Origin: Candidatus Bathyarchaeota archaeon
Lineage (GTDB): Archaea; Thermoproteota; Bathyarchaeia; Bathyarchaeales; Bathycorpusculaceae
NCBI GenBank assembly: GCA_018396615.1
Contig: JAGTQT010000009.1
Location: 22,440-39,857, forward strand
Length of the DNA stretch: 17,418 bases
Direction of reading: 5' to 3'
Part shown: one piece after another, positions 1-7,013 of the stretch
Numbering within the stretch: position 1 is the first letter of the stretch
Layout of the letters: each line of letters opens with the position of its first letter
Position numbers and translations under genes: made by a program
Notes under the pieces: generated by a model
Databases searched by the model: none
What the model was told of the DNA's origin: nothing
The model's input: only the letters and a program-made list of their open reading frames with translations

Positions 1-488
1 GTTGTTGGCGGCTTCTTTGCAAGATACACTGTGTCAACCTCGATGCCCAGCAAATTTGCTTCTTCTTCCACTTCGATCTCGTGCCAAGTGCATGGAATAA
101 CATTGTTGTCAATAAGGTAGCGCATTGCGTATCGGACGTCGTCTTCGAAGCAGTCTTTTACTCCTTCAAAATCCCGAAGAATCCTAGCGTATTTGGGAAT
201 AACGTTGGGATCTTTGCAATACACTTTTACGGCTTTAACAGACCTCCCGAACAGTTTACGATCAACAATCTCAAGCCCTGCAACAAAGGGAAAGTCGCCT
301 TCACCTATCTTTTGAACGATCAGAGATGGATCAGCCTCTTCCTTGGCAACCGCGTAGAAATAGCTGAGAAAACCGCGATGGATAATGAGAACTCGTTTTC
401 CAGAGTCTTCGATGCCCCACAGCCAAACTTCAGATTTGCCGTCCTTGACCTCAGAGTTGACATCCAGCAACCAAAACCTAATAATCAT
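1..488 (-). CDS. polB: B-family DNA polymerase, N-terminal part (cut by window edge)
   Basis: The complement strand from an ATG at 488 runs open to the window edge and encodes 162 residues beginning MIIRFWLLDVN. The text that follows (WLWGIEDSGKRVLI, then GLEIVDRKLFGRSVKAVKVY, then LLGIEVDTVYLAKKPPT) resembles the N-terminal domain of archaeal replicative B-family polymerases. That domain precedes the 3'-5' exonuclease and polymerase domains, which would lie left of the window, so no catalytic motif can be checked. An in-frame TAA lies about 40 bases upstream and no other start codon lies between, which supports ATG 488. It is divergent from pelota with about 107 bp between starts. Recognition is by overall resemblance. 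Confidence 0.82.
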   Translation of the reverse strand, partial: MIIRFWLLDVNSEVKDGKSEVWLWGIEDSGKRVLIIHRGFLSYFYAVAKEEADPSLIVQKIGEGDFPFVAGLEIVDRKLFGRSVKAVKVYCKDPNVIPKYARILRDFEGVKDCFEDDVRYAMRYLIDNNVIPCTWHEIEVEEEANLLGIEVDTVYLAKKPPT

Positions 489-595
489 TCGCCTAATCCC
501 AAATATTTCATAAGAAAAAACTAACGTTTAACACTTCTTAAATGCTAGAATACAGATATCTAAATGCTGTTGCTGGTTACTAGAGGACAGGAGCT
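489..595. promoter_or_regulatory. Divergent intergenic region, polB / pelota
   Basis: This 107-bp AT-rich gap separates the divergent polymerase and pelota starts. A TATA-like stretch TTCTTAAATG at about 535-544 sits roughly 50 bases before each start and could serve either direction. GGACAGGAG just before the pelota TTG is a plausible ribosome binding site and supports that start. The promoter assignment is by inspection only. Confidence 0.35.
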
Positions 596-2191
596 TTGAA
601 AATCTTAGAAACCAATCTTAAGAATGGCTACGTTAAAGTAGTGCCAGAGACTCTTGATGATTTCTGGCATCTCTATAACGTCATCTATAAAGGCGACGAG
701 GTCTATGCCTACACAACCAGAGAGCTGAAACTTGACGAAAAATACGCGAGGCCGAAGCGTGGAGAAAGAATCTCTGTGTTTCTAGGCGTTAAGGTGGAAA
801 ACGTTGTTTGGGACAAGCTTCTAGGCAAGCTTAGAATTCATGGAAGAATATGTTCGGCGCCAGAAAACATTCCCACGGGCGTATATCACACGCTCAGCAT
901 AGCACTGCACACGCCAATGACCATCGTAAAAAAGAGCTGGAGCAAACACCATCTCGAAAGACTAGAAGCAGCAAGCAAAGCTTCAGAAAAACAAATTATC
1001 ATACTCTCAATAGATGACGAAGGCTACGCTTTAGCCACAACCGCCCAGTATGGAGTCGACATCAAACAAGAGGAAAGGGTAAAGCTTCCAGGCAAACTTG
1101 AAACCGAAAAAAGAGCAGGCGCCATGAACGAGTTTTTCCGAAAGACCTTGACTAGTCTGCGCCAAGTATGGGACTGCATGCATCACCCCATTATAATCAT
1201 CGGTGTAGGATTTGTCAAAAACGATTTTGCCAAGTTCTTAAGAAACGAGGCAACGGACATAGCTAAATCAGTTATGGATGTGAAAAGCGTTAATAATGGC
1301 GGCACTGCCGGAATATACGAAGCCTTGCGCTCTGGCATTTTGACAAGCACAATAAAAAAGAACCGTGTTATAGAAGAAACCGAGATTATTGAAGAAATTC
1401 TTAAACGCCTTGGAAAAGGCGAAGCAACTGTAACTTACGGGTTTGCCGAAACTGAAAAAGCTGCAAAACTAGGCGCCGTCGAGAAACTTGTAGTGGCAGA
1501 CAGCACGCTTCGCAAGGCAGACGATGAAGACCGCTTACTTCTTGAGAGAATAATGAAGGAAATCGAGCAGAAGAATGGCAAAATAGCCATAATAAGCACG
1601 GAACATGAAGCAGGCGCCATTATTGAGTTTTTCCGAAAGACCTTGACTAGTCTGCGCCAAGTATGGGACTGCATGCATCACCCCATTATAATCATCGGTG
1701 TAGGATTTGTCAAAAACGATTTTGCCAAGTTCTTAAGAAACGAGGCAACGGACATAGCTAAATCAGTTATGGATGTGAAAAGCGTTAATAATGGCGGCAC
1801 TGCCGGAATATACGAAGCCTTGCGCTCTGGCATTTTGACAAGCACAATAAAAAAGAACCGTGTTATAGAAGAAACCGAGATTATTGAAGAAATTCTTAAA
1901 CGCCTTGGAAAAGGCGAAGCAACTGTAACTTACGGGTTTGCCGAAACTGAAAAAGCTGCAAAACTAGGCGCCGTCGAGAAACTTGTAGTGGCAGACAGCA
2001 CGCTTCGCAAGGCAGACGATGAAGACCGCTTACTTCTTGAGAGAATAATGAAGGAAATCGAGCAGAAGAATGGCAAAATAGCCATAATAAGCACGGAACA
2101 TGAAGCAGGCGCCAAGCTTATCGCTTTAGGAGGCATAGGAGCACTTCTTAGATACGCACTGCCAACGCATAACAGTAGCCTAGAGGACTAG
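596..2191 (+). CDS. pelA: Pelota (Dom34 homologue), with internal in-frame duplication
   Basis: Pelota is the archaeal ribosome-rescue factor, structurally like aRF1 but without the GGQ peptide-release motif. It works with aEF1A and ABCE1 on stalled ribosomes in the cytoplasm. The start is a TTG preceded by GGACAGGAG. Residues 1 to about 130 form the N-terminal domain. Central-domain text includes MNEFFRKTLTSLRQVWD and IIGVGFVKNDFAKFLRN, and C-terminal-domain text includes VTYGFAETEKAAKLGAVEKL and IISTEHEAGAKLIALGGIGA. The product is 531 aa although the family is about 350 aa, because residues ~174-338 are repeated at 339-503. Removing one copy gives 366 aa, a normal length. The copies are identical except three bases near the start of the second (MNEFF becomes IIEFF). 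Whether the long form exists in the cell is uncertain. Confidence 0.9.
   Translation: MKILETNLKNGYVKVVPETLDDFWHLYNVIYKGDEVYAYTTRELKLDEKYARPKRGERISVFLGVKVENVVWDKLLGKLRIHGRICSAPENIPTGVYHTLSIALHTPMTIVKKSWSKHHLERLEAASKASEKQIIILSIDDEGYALATTAQYGVDIKQEERVKLPGKLETEKRAGAMNEFFRKTLTSLRQVWDCMHHPIIIIGVGFVKNDFAKFLRNEATDIAKSVMDVKSVNNGGTAGIYEALRSGILTSTIKKNRVIEETEIIEEILKRLGKGEATVTYGFAETEKAAKLGAVEKLVVADSTLRKADDEDRLLLERIMKEIEQKNGKIAIISTEHEAGAIIEFFRKTLTSLRQVWDCMHHPIIIIGVGFVKNDFAKFLRNEATDIAKSVMDVKSVNNGGTAGIYEALRSGILTSTIKKNRVIEETEIIEEILKRLGKGEATVTYGFAETEKAAKLGAVEKLVVADSTLRKADDEDRLLLERIMKEIEQKNGKIAIISTEHEAGAKLIALGGIGALLRYALPTHNSSLED
1116..2105. repeat. Tandem duplication of 495 bp inside pelota
   Basis: Unit 1 is 1116-1610 and unit 2 is 1611-2105. 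They are identical except for bases 1126-1130 (GAACG) versus 1621-1625 (TATTG), which differ at three positions. The 10 bases CAGGCGCCA plus T recur at the start of both units, and CAGGCGCCA begins again at 2106, so the joints lie in short homology. The unit is a multiple of three and keeps frame. It covers most of the central domain and nearly all of the C-terminal domain. Near-perfect identity means either a very recent event or an assembly or amplification artefact. Confidence 0.95.
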
Positions 2192-2199
2192 GGTTAAAG

Positions 2200-2208
2200 C
2201 TATATTTA
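2200..2208 (+). promoter_or_regulatory. TATA box for the TBP gene
   Basis: CTATATTTA lies just after the pelota stop and about 48 bases before the TBP ATG, with purine-rich GTTAAAG directly upstream as a possible BRE. Transcription would start near 2230, giving a leader of about 25 bases. The assignment is from position and sequence only. Confidence 0.5.
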
Positions 2209-2255
2209 GACCCTACAAATCTAATGCATTGATACACCATTCAAGATGAACCGAA

Positions 2256-2813
2256 ATGTCAAAAAGAAACCCGACAATAACGATACAAAACATAGTTGCC
2301 TCAGCATCTTTAAACCAAAAGGTAGCCTTAAAGTCGATAGTTGAAAAATTCCCCTTTGCCGAATACAGCCCAAATGTCTTCCCAGGACTAGTTTTCCGCC
2401 TCAAAAAACCCAAGACGGCCACCCTTATATTTGAGACAGGTAAGATGGTCTGCACCGGAGCCAAATCAGAAAAAGAAGCCATACAAGCAGTCACCAAAGT
2501 CGTGAGAGAGTTGAGAAGCAAAAAGCTGCCGATAACCAACAAACCAGACATCCAGATCCAGAATATTGTTGCCTCAGCAGAGTTGGGAGGAGAAATAGAT
2601 TTAGAATATGTTGTCAGCAAACTTGAAAGAGTAATGTACGAGCCAGAACAGTTTCCAGGTGCCGTCTATCGAATGGATAGCCCAAAAGTAGTTTTCCTCA
2701 TATTTTCGGCTGGAAAGCTCGTATGTGTGGGAGCAAAAAAAGAGCAAGAAGTTTACGACGCAGTAAACAAGCTTCAAAAAATACTGGAAGAAAGACAGCT
2801 TATCTACTACTGA
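2256..2813 (+). CDS. tbp: TATA-box-binding protein
   Basis: This is the archaeal basal transcription factor that binds the TATA box and, with TFB, recruits RNA polymerase. The 185-aa product has the usual length and two homologous saddle repeats, residues ~8-96 and ~98-185. Each carries the paired signature: IQNIVASASL then VFPGLVFRLKKPKTATLIFETGKMVCTGAK in the first, and IQNIVASAEL then QFPGAVYRMDSPKVVFLIFSAGKLVCVGAK in the second. The short end LEERQLIYY is only mildly acidic. The start is the ATG that opens MSKRNPTITIQNIV. The gene lies 64 bp after pelota with its own TATA box and converges with the nucleotidyltransferase, only 7 bp away. Confidence 0.97.
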   Translation: MSKRNPTITIQNIVASASLNQKVALKSIVEKFPFAEYSPNVFPGLVFRLKKPKTATLIFETGKMVCTGAKSEKEAIQAVTKVVRELRSKKLPITNKPDIQIQNIVASAELGGEIDLEYVVSKLERVMYEPEQFPGAVYRMDSPKVVFLIFSAGKLVCVGAKKEQEVYDAVNKLQKILEERQLIYY

Positions 2814-2820
2814 TCAAATC

Positions 2821-3531
2821 CTAAGATAGAGAGAATAGCCGCCTACGAACGGCTGGATTTTGTTTTAGTAGCTTGTCCAAATCGGTCTCGAAGGTTTCCT
2901 CAGTGGAAAGCTCTTTCTTAACAAAGACGCCTGTCCTGCCAACTTTATCTCTCCTCAACAGAACACGAATTCTGTCCCTAACTGTCTCGCGAGCTATCCC
3001 AAGCACTTTGGCAACCCTCGCCTCTTGCCCAATCACGGCGCTTTCAAGATGGCCCTTCGTGGTTGGTTCGATAAACATCAGCCGCTTATCTACGCCAGCT
3101 TTTCTTAGCGCTTGCCTCAACTCGCTGAGGGAGATTTCGCCGCCAAATTTGTAAAATTCTCTCTCAACTTTACGCATCTTCATCAAGGGAAAAGACACGC
3201 TTGTAGCCTCGTCGATTTCCATGTATGCCTTCACAGCATATGTTGGGGTAGCCTGCATGATCCAGCGTCTCTGCAGAGCTATTCCAGCTTTCTCTAACGC
3301 TAGGTCTACGGTGAAGGATGAAGAAACGTTAGGAATAAACACGTCTATGTCACTGTCCTTGGTAACGTCTCCTCGTGCAATGCTTCCGTAAACGGCGGTT
3401 TCCAGATGAACGGTTTCCAAAGCTTCCATTATTACCATTGCCTTCCGCCGATACTCCTCTAGCAGAGTCCAACGCTTGGCGTTATACACTACTTCCCTGA
3501 TCTCCAAGCGATTCAACGGTTTTTTCGACAT
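2821..3531 (-). CDS. Nucleotidyltransferase-fold protein with C-terminal helix-turn-helix
   Basis: The 236-aa protein carries the pol-beta-type nucleotidyltransferase motif GS-x10-DxD: VYGSIARGDVTKDSDIDVF, with G49, S50, D61 and D63 binding metal and nucleotide in this family. A segment near residue 175-200 (VLGIARETVRDRIRVLLRRDKVG) reads like a helix-turn-helix. The substrate cannot be told: members include tRNA-modifying enzymes, MNT-type antitoxins and small-molecule transferases. The intact protein is longer than minimal MNT antitoxins and no HEPN partner is beside it, so a toxin-antitoxin role is not supported. Its ATG at 3531 is 3 bp from the first possible ATG of the divergent thiolation gene. 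Confidence 0.75.
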   Translation of the reverse strand: MSKKPLNRLEIREVVYNAKRWTLLEEYRRKAMVIMEALETVHLETAVYGSIARGDVTKDSDIDVFIPNVSSSFTVDLALEKAGIALQRRWIMQATPTYAVKAYMEIDEATSVSFPLMKMRKVEREFYKFGGEISLSELRQALRKAGVDKRLMFIEPTTKGHLESAVIGQEARVAKVLGIARETVRDRIRVLLRRDKVGRTGVFVKKELSTEETFETDLDKLLKQNPAVRRRLFSLS

Positions 3532-3568
3532 TGCATGTTTGCCCTTTGCAAAAGACTATTGTACTGCC

Positions 3569-3577
3569 ATATTTTAG
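3569..3577 (+). promoter_or_regulatory. TATA-like box for the thiolation gene
   Basis: ATATTTTAG lies about 33-41 bases before the TTG at 3610. It falls after the upstream ATG at 3535, which argues that the upstream ATG is not the real start. The complement reads CTAAAATAT, so the same box may also serve the leftward nucleotidyltransferase, about 38 bases from its ATG. Confidence 0.4.
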
Positions 3578-3609
3578 TAGTTTCAACAAAAACGCAAAAC
3601 GGAAACACT

Positions 3610-4566
3610 TTGACTAACCCTAACACCACTATATGCAGTTCATGTAAACGCAGGGAACCTTTCTTCTTTAGGTCGTACTCTGGAGAAAGCCTTTGCAAAA
3701 GATGCTTTACCTCTTCCGTAGAAGAGAAGGTGAGGGCAACAATCTCTCGATACCAGATGCTGAAATTCGACGACCGAATAGCAGTTGCGGTTTCCGGAGG
3801 CAAGGACAGCCTTAGCCTTCTGCATATCTTCGCAAAGAGAGAACGAAAATTTCCCAAAGCCTCACTTATAGCACTAACCGTCGACGAAGGAATCAAAGGA
3901 TATCGGGACGAAGCACTAAAAATCGCCAGAGAGAACTGCAAGAAACTTGGCATAAAGCACATCGTAGTCTCGTTCAAAAAACTGTTTGGATACTCGCTCG
4001 ATGAAATCGCACAGAAAAAAGAGCTAACAGAAAAAGGCGGCTTAACGATGTGCGCTTGTTGTGGCATACTTCGGAGAAAAGCCTTAAACATTGCGGCAAG
4101 AGAAAACCATGTGGACAAGTTGGCGACAGCCCACACATTGGACGATGAAGCCCAGACGATCCTGTTAAACATGTTTCACGGTGATGTGTGGCGCATAGCC
4201 AAAGAAAAGCCAATCACAGATGAAATCCATCCCAAACTTGTGCAGAGGATAAAGCCTTTCTGCGAAATCCCAGAAAAAGAAACTGCTCTTTACGCGTACG
4301 TGAAAAATATAAAGTTCCAGAGCAAGCCCTGTCCCTACGCTTCAGAAGCAATGAGAAACGAGGTACGAGCCATGCTAAACAGAATGGAAGAAAAACACGC
4401 CGGACTGAAATTCACGATATTCAAATCCGTGGAGCGAATCAGGCAAGCACTAGATGAGATAAACAAGAGAGAATCCCTAACAGGGTGCAGAGAATGTGGC
4501 GAACCTACTTCTGAAAAAGTCTGCAGAGCATGCCAGCTCTTGAAGGAACTGAGGCTAGACATATAG
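3610..4566 (+). CDS. tRNA 2-thiolation enzyme, TtuA/Ncs6/NcsA family
   Basis: Enzymes of this family adenylate a tRNA uridine and replace its oxygen by sulfur, using a sulfur carrier protein. Numbered from TTG 3610 (318 aa), the protein has an N-terminal zinc site C9, C12, C29, C32, a PP-loop ATPase motif SGGKDS at 62-67, C148 and C151 in CACCG, C241 in KPCPY, and a C-terminal zinc site C293, C296, C305, C308. In TtuA the three middle cysteines bind a catalytic [4Fe-4S] cluster, so the key residues are present. The frame is open to an ATG at 3535, but that would add 25 residues unlike the family, spanning the likely promoter. Whether the target is tRNA position 34 or 54 is not decided by sequence. 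Confidence 0.87.
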   Translation: MTNPNTTICSSCKRREPFFFRSYSGESLCKRCFTSSVEEKVRATISRYQMLKFDDRIAVAVSGGKDSLSLLHIFAKRERKFPKASLIALTVDEGIKGYRDEALKIARENCKKLGIKHIVVSFKKLFGYSLDEIAQKKELTEKGGLTMCACCGILRRKALNIAARENHVDKLATAHTLDDEAQTILLNMFHGDVWRIAKEKPITDEIHPKLVQRIKPFCEIPEKETALYAYVKNIKFQSKPCPYASEAMRNEVRAMLNRMEEKHAGLKFTIFKSVERIRQALDEINKRESLTGCRECGEPTSEKVCRACQLLKELRLDI

Positions 4567-4607
4567 ACCGATATCCTAATTAACACAGAAACAAGACAAC
4601 TTGACCT

Positions 4608-5351
4608 ATGAACGAAGTTGTAGAAATCTTCGCTTCAGTAACAGCAGTTAGCTTGATATCTTTCATCGGCATCATTTTCATCGGCTTAAAAGAAGAACTG
4701 TTGAAGCGTATTTTGATGGTGCTAATCGGTTTCTCTTCAGGTACGCTACTTGGAAGTGCATTTCTTGATCTGCTGCCCGAGGCCCTAGCAGAAGAAGTAG
4801 ATTCAGCAACTGTTTTTCTGTTTGTTCTCTTTGGTATCGTTGTATTCTTTGCGATTGAAAAATTTCTGTACTGGCGTCACTGCCACGAAGGAGAATGCGA
4901 AGTTCACATGTTCGTCTATCTCAATCTCATAGGAGACGGGATTCACAATTTCATAGATGGAATGATTATTGCAGCAACCTTCCTTATCTCTTCAGGCTTG
5001 GGTTTCGCCACAACTTTAGCAGTGATTTTCCATGAGATTCCTCAAGAAATAGGAGACTTTGGAGTTCAGATCTACGGAGGCATAAGCAAAAAAAGAGCAC
5101 TTGTGTACAATTTCATTTCAGCCTTAACTGCAGTCGCGGGAGCAGCAGTAGTTCTATTCATAACGTATATCCAGAGCGCTGAAATCTACATTGTTCCCTT
5201 TGCAGCAGGAGGCTTTGTCTATATTGCTGCAACAGACCTCATGCCAGAGCTCCATAAAAAGACAAAAGCCGCTGCGTCACTTGTTCAGTTCACTTCAATC
5301 CTGTTTGGGATGGGATTAATGGCGTATCTGGCACTATTCATGGGCGCATAG
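4608..5351 (+). CDS. ZIP-family divalent metal transporter
   Basis: This 247-aa membrane protein should take zinc or a similar divalent metal into the cytoplasm. Several hydrophobic segments span the length. The two metal-site helices are clear: HNFIDG from H113 (residues 113-118) and HEIPQEIGDF from H142, the standard ZIP transmembrane IV and V signatures. A loop with His and Cys (residues ~91-100, HCHEGECEVH) lies between them and the earlier helices and could bind metal. The product length is typical. The gene follows the thiolation gene by 41 bp; CTAATTAAC about 30 bases before the ATG is a weak TATA candidate that would give a short leader. Exact metal specificity is unknown. Confidence 0.92.
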   Translation: MNEVVEIFASVTAVSLISFIGIIFIGLKEELLKRILMVLIGFSSGTLLGSAFLDLLPEALAEEVDSATVFLFVLFGIVVFFAIEKFLYWRHCHEGECEVHMFVYLNLIGDGIHNFIDGMIIAATFLISSGLGFATTLAVIFHEIPQEIGDFGVQIYGGISKKRALVYNFISALTAVAGAAVVLFITYIQSAEIYIVPFAAGGFVYIAATDLMPELHKKTKAAASLVQFTSILFGMGLMAYLALFMGA

Positions 5352-5353
5352 TC

Positions 5354-5557
5354 TTATCTGATTTTTCGAGGCATGCTGCTTTTCATTTTCTTCATGATTT
5401 CCGAGGCTTCCTGCACGTTCTGAGCAGAAGTCAGTTTCCTTGCTTTAAACAACACAATCCCGAAGCCGCAGTATGGGCATGTCCTAGTTTTTTGATTCTC
5501 TTTCGCCAGTAGTAGCCCTCCGCACCTAATACATACAACAACATATGCTTTAGTCAT
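5354..5557 (-). CDS. Small zinc-ribbon protein, DUF1922-like
   Basis: From ATG 5557 the product is 67 aa starting MTKAYVVVCIRCGGLL. Two Cys pairs (CIRCG and CPYCG) separated by about 20 residues make a treble-clef-type zinc ribbon. The following helix QEASEIMKKMKSS fits the small archaeal DUF1922 family by eye. The frame opens 10 codons earlier at 5587, but the shorter start places the first strand as in the family. Function of that family is not established. It converges with the ZIP gene, 2 bp apart, and is divergent from the next gene. Confidence 0.65.
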   Translation of the reverse strand: MTKAYVVVCIRCGGLLLAKENQKTRTCPYCGFGIVLFKARKLTSAQNVQEASEIMKKMKSSMPRKIR

Positions 5558-5615
5558 TGCTGCTGCTTCTCCGAAAACCTTTTCCACGATTGAAGTAGAT
5601 AACGCTTGTTAGAGA

Positions 5616-5984
5616 ATGAGCCAGATGACTGAAGAAGGAACAAAGATTTCAAGAGATTTTCTTGAGTTGGCGATTAAATATTTCAAAAAGGAAGGATACA
5701 AAGTTGAACAAGAAAACACTGTTTTCGAAGGCTTCAGCGGCGTCACAAGAAGATTTGACCTTATAGTCCAAAAGGGTCGACTGTGTCACGGCGTTTTTCT
5801 TAGAGATTGGAATAGAACTATCGGTGTAAACGTGGTAATAAACGCGGACAGAGCCTCAGATGACATACGCTTGTCGACGCCTATTATCGTGGGCGAGAAG
5901 TTCAGCGACCATGCCAAGTCGTATGCAAATAGACGGAAGATTATACTGCTGACTAAGAGGCAGATAAGGCAAAGCCTCAGGTAA
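5616..5984 (+). CDS. PD-(D/E)XK-like (restriction-endonuclease fold) protein, probably inactive
   Basis: The 122-aa protein has the layout of an Mrr-type restriction-endonuclease fold: an N-terminal amphipathic helix (FLELAIKYFKKEGYKVE), then strands RRFDLIVQKGRLCHGVFL, WNRTIGVNVVINADRA and RKIILLTKRQI. D48 could be the first catalytic acid. The expected E-x-K is not seen at the next strand (HGVFLRDW), so catalysis is doubtful and a binding role is more likely. The family call is structural inference from pattern, not a recognised name. It starts 58 bp from the divergent zinc-ribbon start and ends 5 bp from the convergent kinase. Confidence 0.5.
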   Translation: MSQMTEEGTKISRDFLELAIKYFKKEGYKVEQENTVFEGFSGVTRRFDLIVQKGRLCHGVFLRDWNRTIGVNVVINADRASDDIRLSTPIIVGEKFSDHAKSYANRRKIILLTKRQIRQSLR

Positions 5985-5989
5985 GCAAG

Positions 5990-6574
5990 CTAAATCTTTA
6001 GAACTTCGTCTAGCACGCCTTGGCTCTCTAGCATTCCAAGCCAGTCGACTGTGCCTACGCTGCACTTCCGATGCCCATCAAGAACCGCCATAATTTCGCT
6101 TACGACTTCAGCGGTTCTCTTATGAGAGATATCTATCTCGCACACCTTTTCAGCTACGTGATTTTCCAAAGCGTCGATGAGGCAGACATCAAGGATTTCG
6201 GAGGCGAGGTTTTCCCACATTTTTCTTCCGGCAAATCCAATGCCCTCCATTATCTTCTTTAGCTCAATCGGGTTGCGTCGAAGCACAAAAACATAGCTCA
6301 CGTCTCTTCCGGCCACAAGCGCTGCATAATGCCCATCTATAATTACGTTTTTACGGTCACACTGCGTGATGATTTTCTCTATCTCCCTCTTCATCGCAGT
6401 TTCATCTATGATTGTGGAGTCCCGCTCCTCGTCTATGCCTAGCACAAGATTTTCCTTCAAAGCAAGCTCGGTTAAATTTACATAGTGGGCGTCAAGCGCC
6501 AAGGCAAGAGCCTTTGACACCGTGGTTTTTCCAATACAAGGCGTTCCCGTTATCAGTATTACACGTTTGTTCAT
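5990..6574 (-). CDS. AK6-type adenylate kinase family protein (Fap7/hCINAP-like)
   Basis: The 194-aa protein opens with VILITGTPCIGKTTVSKALA, a Walker A P-loop at residues 10-18 (GTPCIGKTT), followed by KNVIIDGHYAALV and YVFVLRRNP, the usual AK6 core. Family members are broad-specificity nucleoside monophosphate kinases; the eukaryotic Fap7 helps mature 18S rRNA. The archaeal enzyme is about 180 aa, and this one has a C-terminal tail of about 30 residues (KCSVGTVDWLGMLESQGVLD) that may be a lineage trait. The ATG at 6574 sits 86 bp from the divergent RNase P RNA gene. Confidence 0.8.
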   Translation of the reverse strand: MNKRVILITGTPCIGKTTVSKALALALDAHYVNLTELALKENLVLGIDEERDSTIIDETAMKREIEKIITQCDRKNVIIDGHYAALVAGRDVSYVFVLRRNPIELKKIMEGIGFAGRKMWENLASEILDVCLIDALENHVAEKVCEIDISHKRTAEVVSEIMAVLDGHRKCSVGTVDWLGMLESQGVLDEVLKI

Positions 6575-6630
6575 GATGAAGGCTCCCAGAATTTACAATG
6601 GCTTAGGCGAGAGATAAGGCTTCCATAATG

Positions 6631-6637
6631 TTTATCA
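6631..6637 (+). promoter_or_regulatory. TATA-like box for rnpB
   Basis: TTTATCA is about 25-30 bases before the predicted 5' end of the RNase P RNA near 6661, the spacing expected of an archaeal promoter. It is the only AT-rich box at that distance. Confidence 0.5.
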
Positions 6638-6660
6638 TGCGCTAAACTCTTTGTCTGTAG

Positions 6661-6991
6661 TGGGGCTGGTGAGTTGGTGTGTGGCTTTCGAGCCTCAATG
6701 TAATAGAAGGTTTGAGGAAACTCCGCCCACGCGTAGAACTGCAGCATCCGCAAGGATGCAAGGCGAGAGCCTTGGCAACAGAGCAGAAACGAGACGTCCG
6801 TCCAAGCATAAGCCAATGATGCGCCCAATGAAGTGTTGAGGTTGCTGGGTGTGAGACGGTGAAACGGCTGTCCTGCAGGTGGAAAGGGCAAACAGACGCA
6901 GATGAAGACTCTACCTGAAGCGCGGGTAGCCCGATTAGCCAAATGCCACAGTACAAGACAAAAGGCGGGTTACAGCCAACACACCAGCCCT
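6661..6991 (+). ncRNA. rnpB: RNase P RNA, archaeal type A
   Basis: This is the catalytic RNA that trims the 5' leader of tRNA precursors. The conserved blocks appear in order: GAGGAAACTCCGCCCAC at 6714-6730 (CR-I, start of P4), CAACAGAGCAGAAACGAGACG-like bases at ~6776-6796, GACGGTGAAACGGCTGTCC at ~6855-6873, AGATGAAGACTCTACC from ~6899, and GACAAAAGGCGGGTTACAG at ~6957-6975 (CR-V, 3' strand of P4). The ends pair as P1: 6663-6677 with 6976-6990, 14 of 15 positions. GGCTTTCGAGCC at 6683-6694 forms a tetraloop hairpin fitting P3. No protein frame across the segment looks real. Its last ~21 bases are the left attachment repeat of the mobile element, so the present 3' end is the one restored by integration. 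Confidence 0.9.
6969..6989 (+). repeat. attL core: 21-bp direct repeat at the 3' end of rnpB
   Basis: The 21 bases starting GTTACAGCC and ending CACCAGCC match 17373-17393 perfectly. The core begins inside CR-V of the RNase P RNA and covers all but the last base of the 3' strand of P1. The recombinase gene ends 22 bp to the right. The next base is C here and T at the other copy, which bounds the identity. Confidence 0.92.
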
Positions 6992-7008
6992 GTAAATAAC
7001 ACGCCAGG

Positions 7009-7013
7009 TTTTT
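7009..7013 (+). terminator. Possible T-tract terminator for rnpB supplied by the element
   Basis: TTTTT follows the RNase P RNA end by about 18 bases, just inside the element, and overlaps the recombinase stop codon. Archaeal transcripts often end at such T runs. One short run is weak evidence. Confidence 0.3.

Noticed and set aside
81..524. Rightward 147-aa frame
   Set aside because: It is antisense to the polymerase N-terminus, whose complement-strand translation reads as a recognised protein; the forward text has no recognisable features.
1435..2136. Two identical leftward frames in pelota
   Set aside because: They are the antisense of the duplicated pelota segment.
2821..3531. MNT/HEPN toxin-antitoxin reading of the nucleotidyltransferase
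   Set aside because: No HEPN-like partner is adjacent, and the protein is much longer than MNT antitoxins and has a helix-turn-helix.
6571..6956. Protein frames across 6571-6956 on both strands
   Set aside because: They lie on the RNase P RNA gene, whose conserved blocks and P1 pairing explain the sequence.
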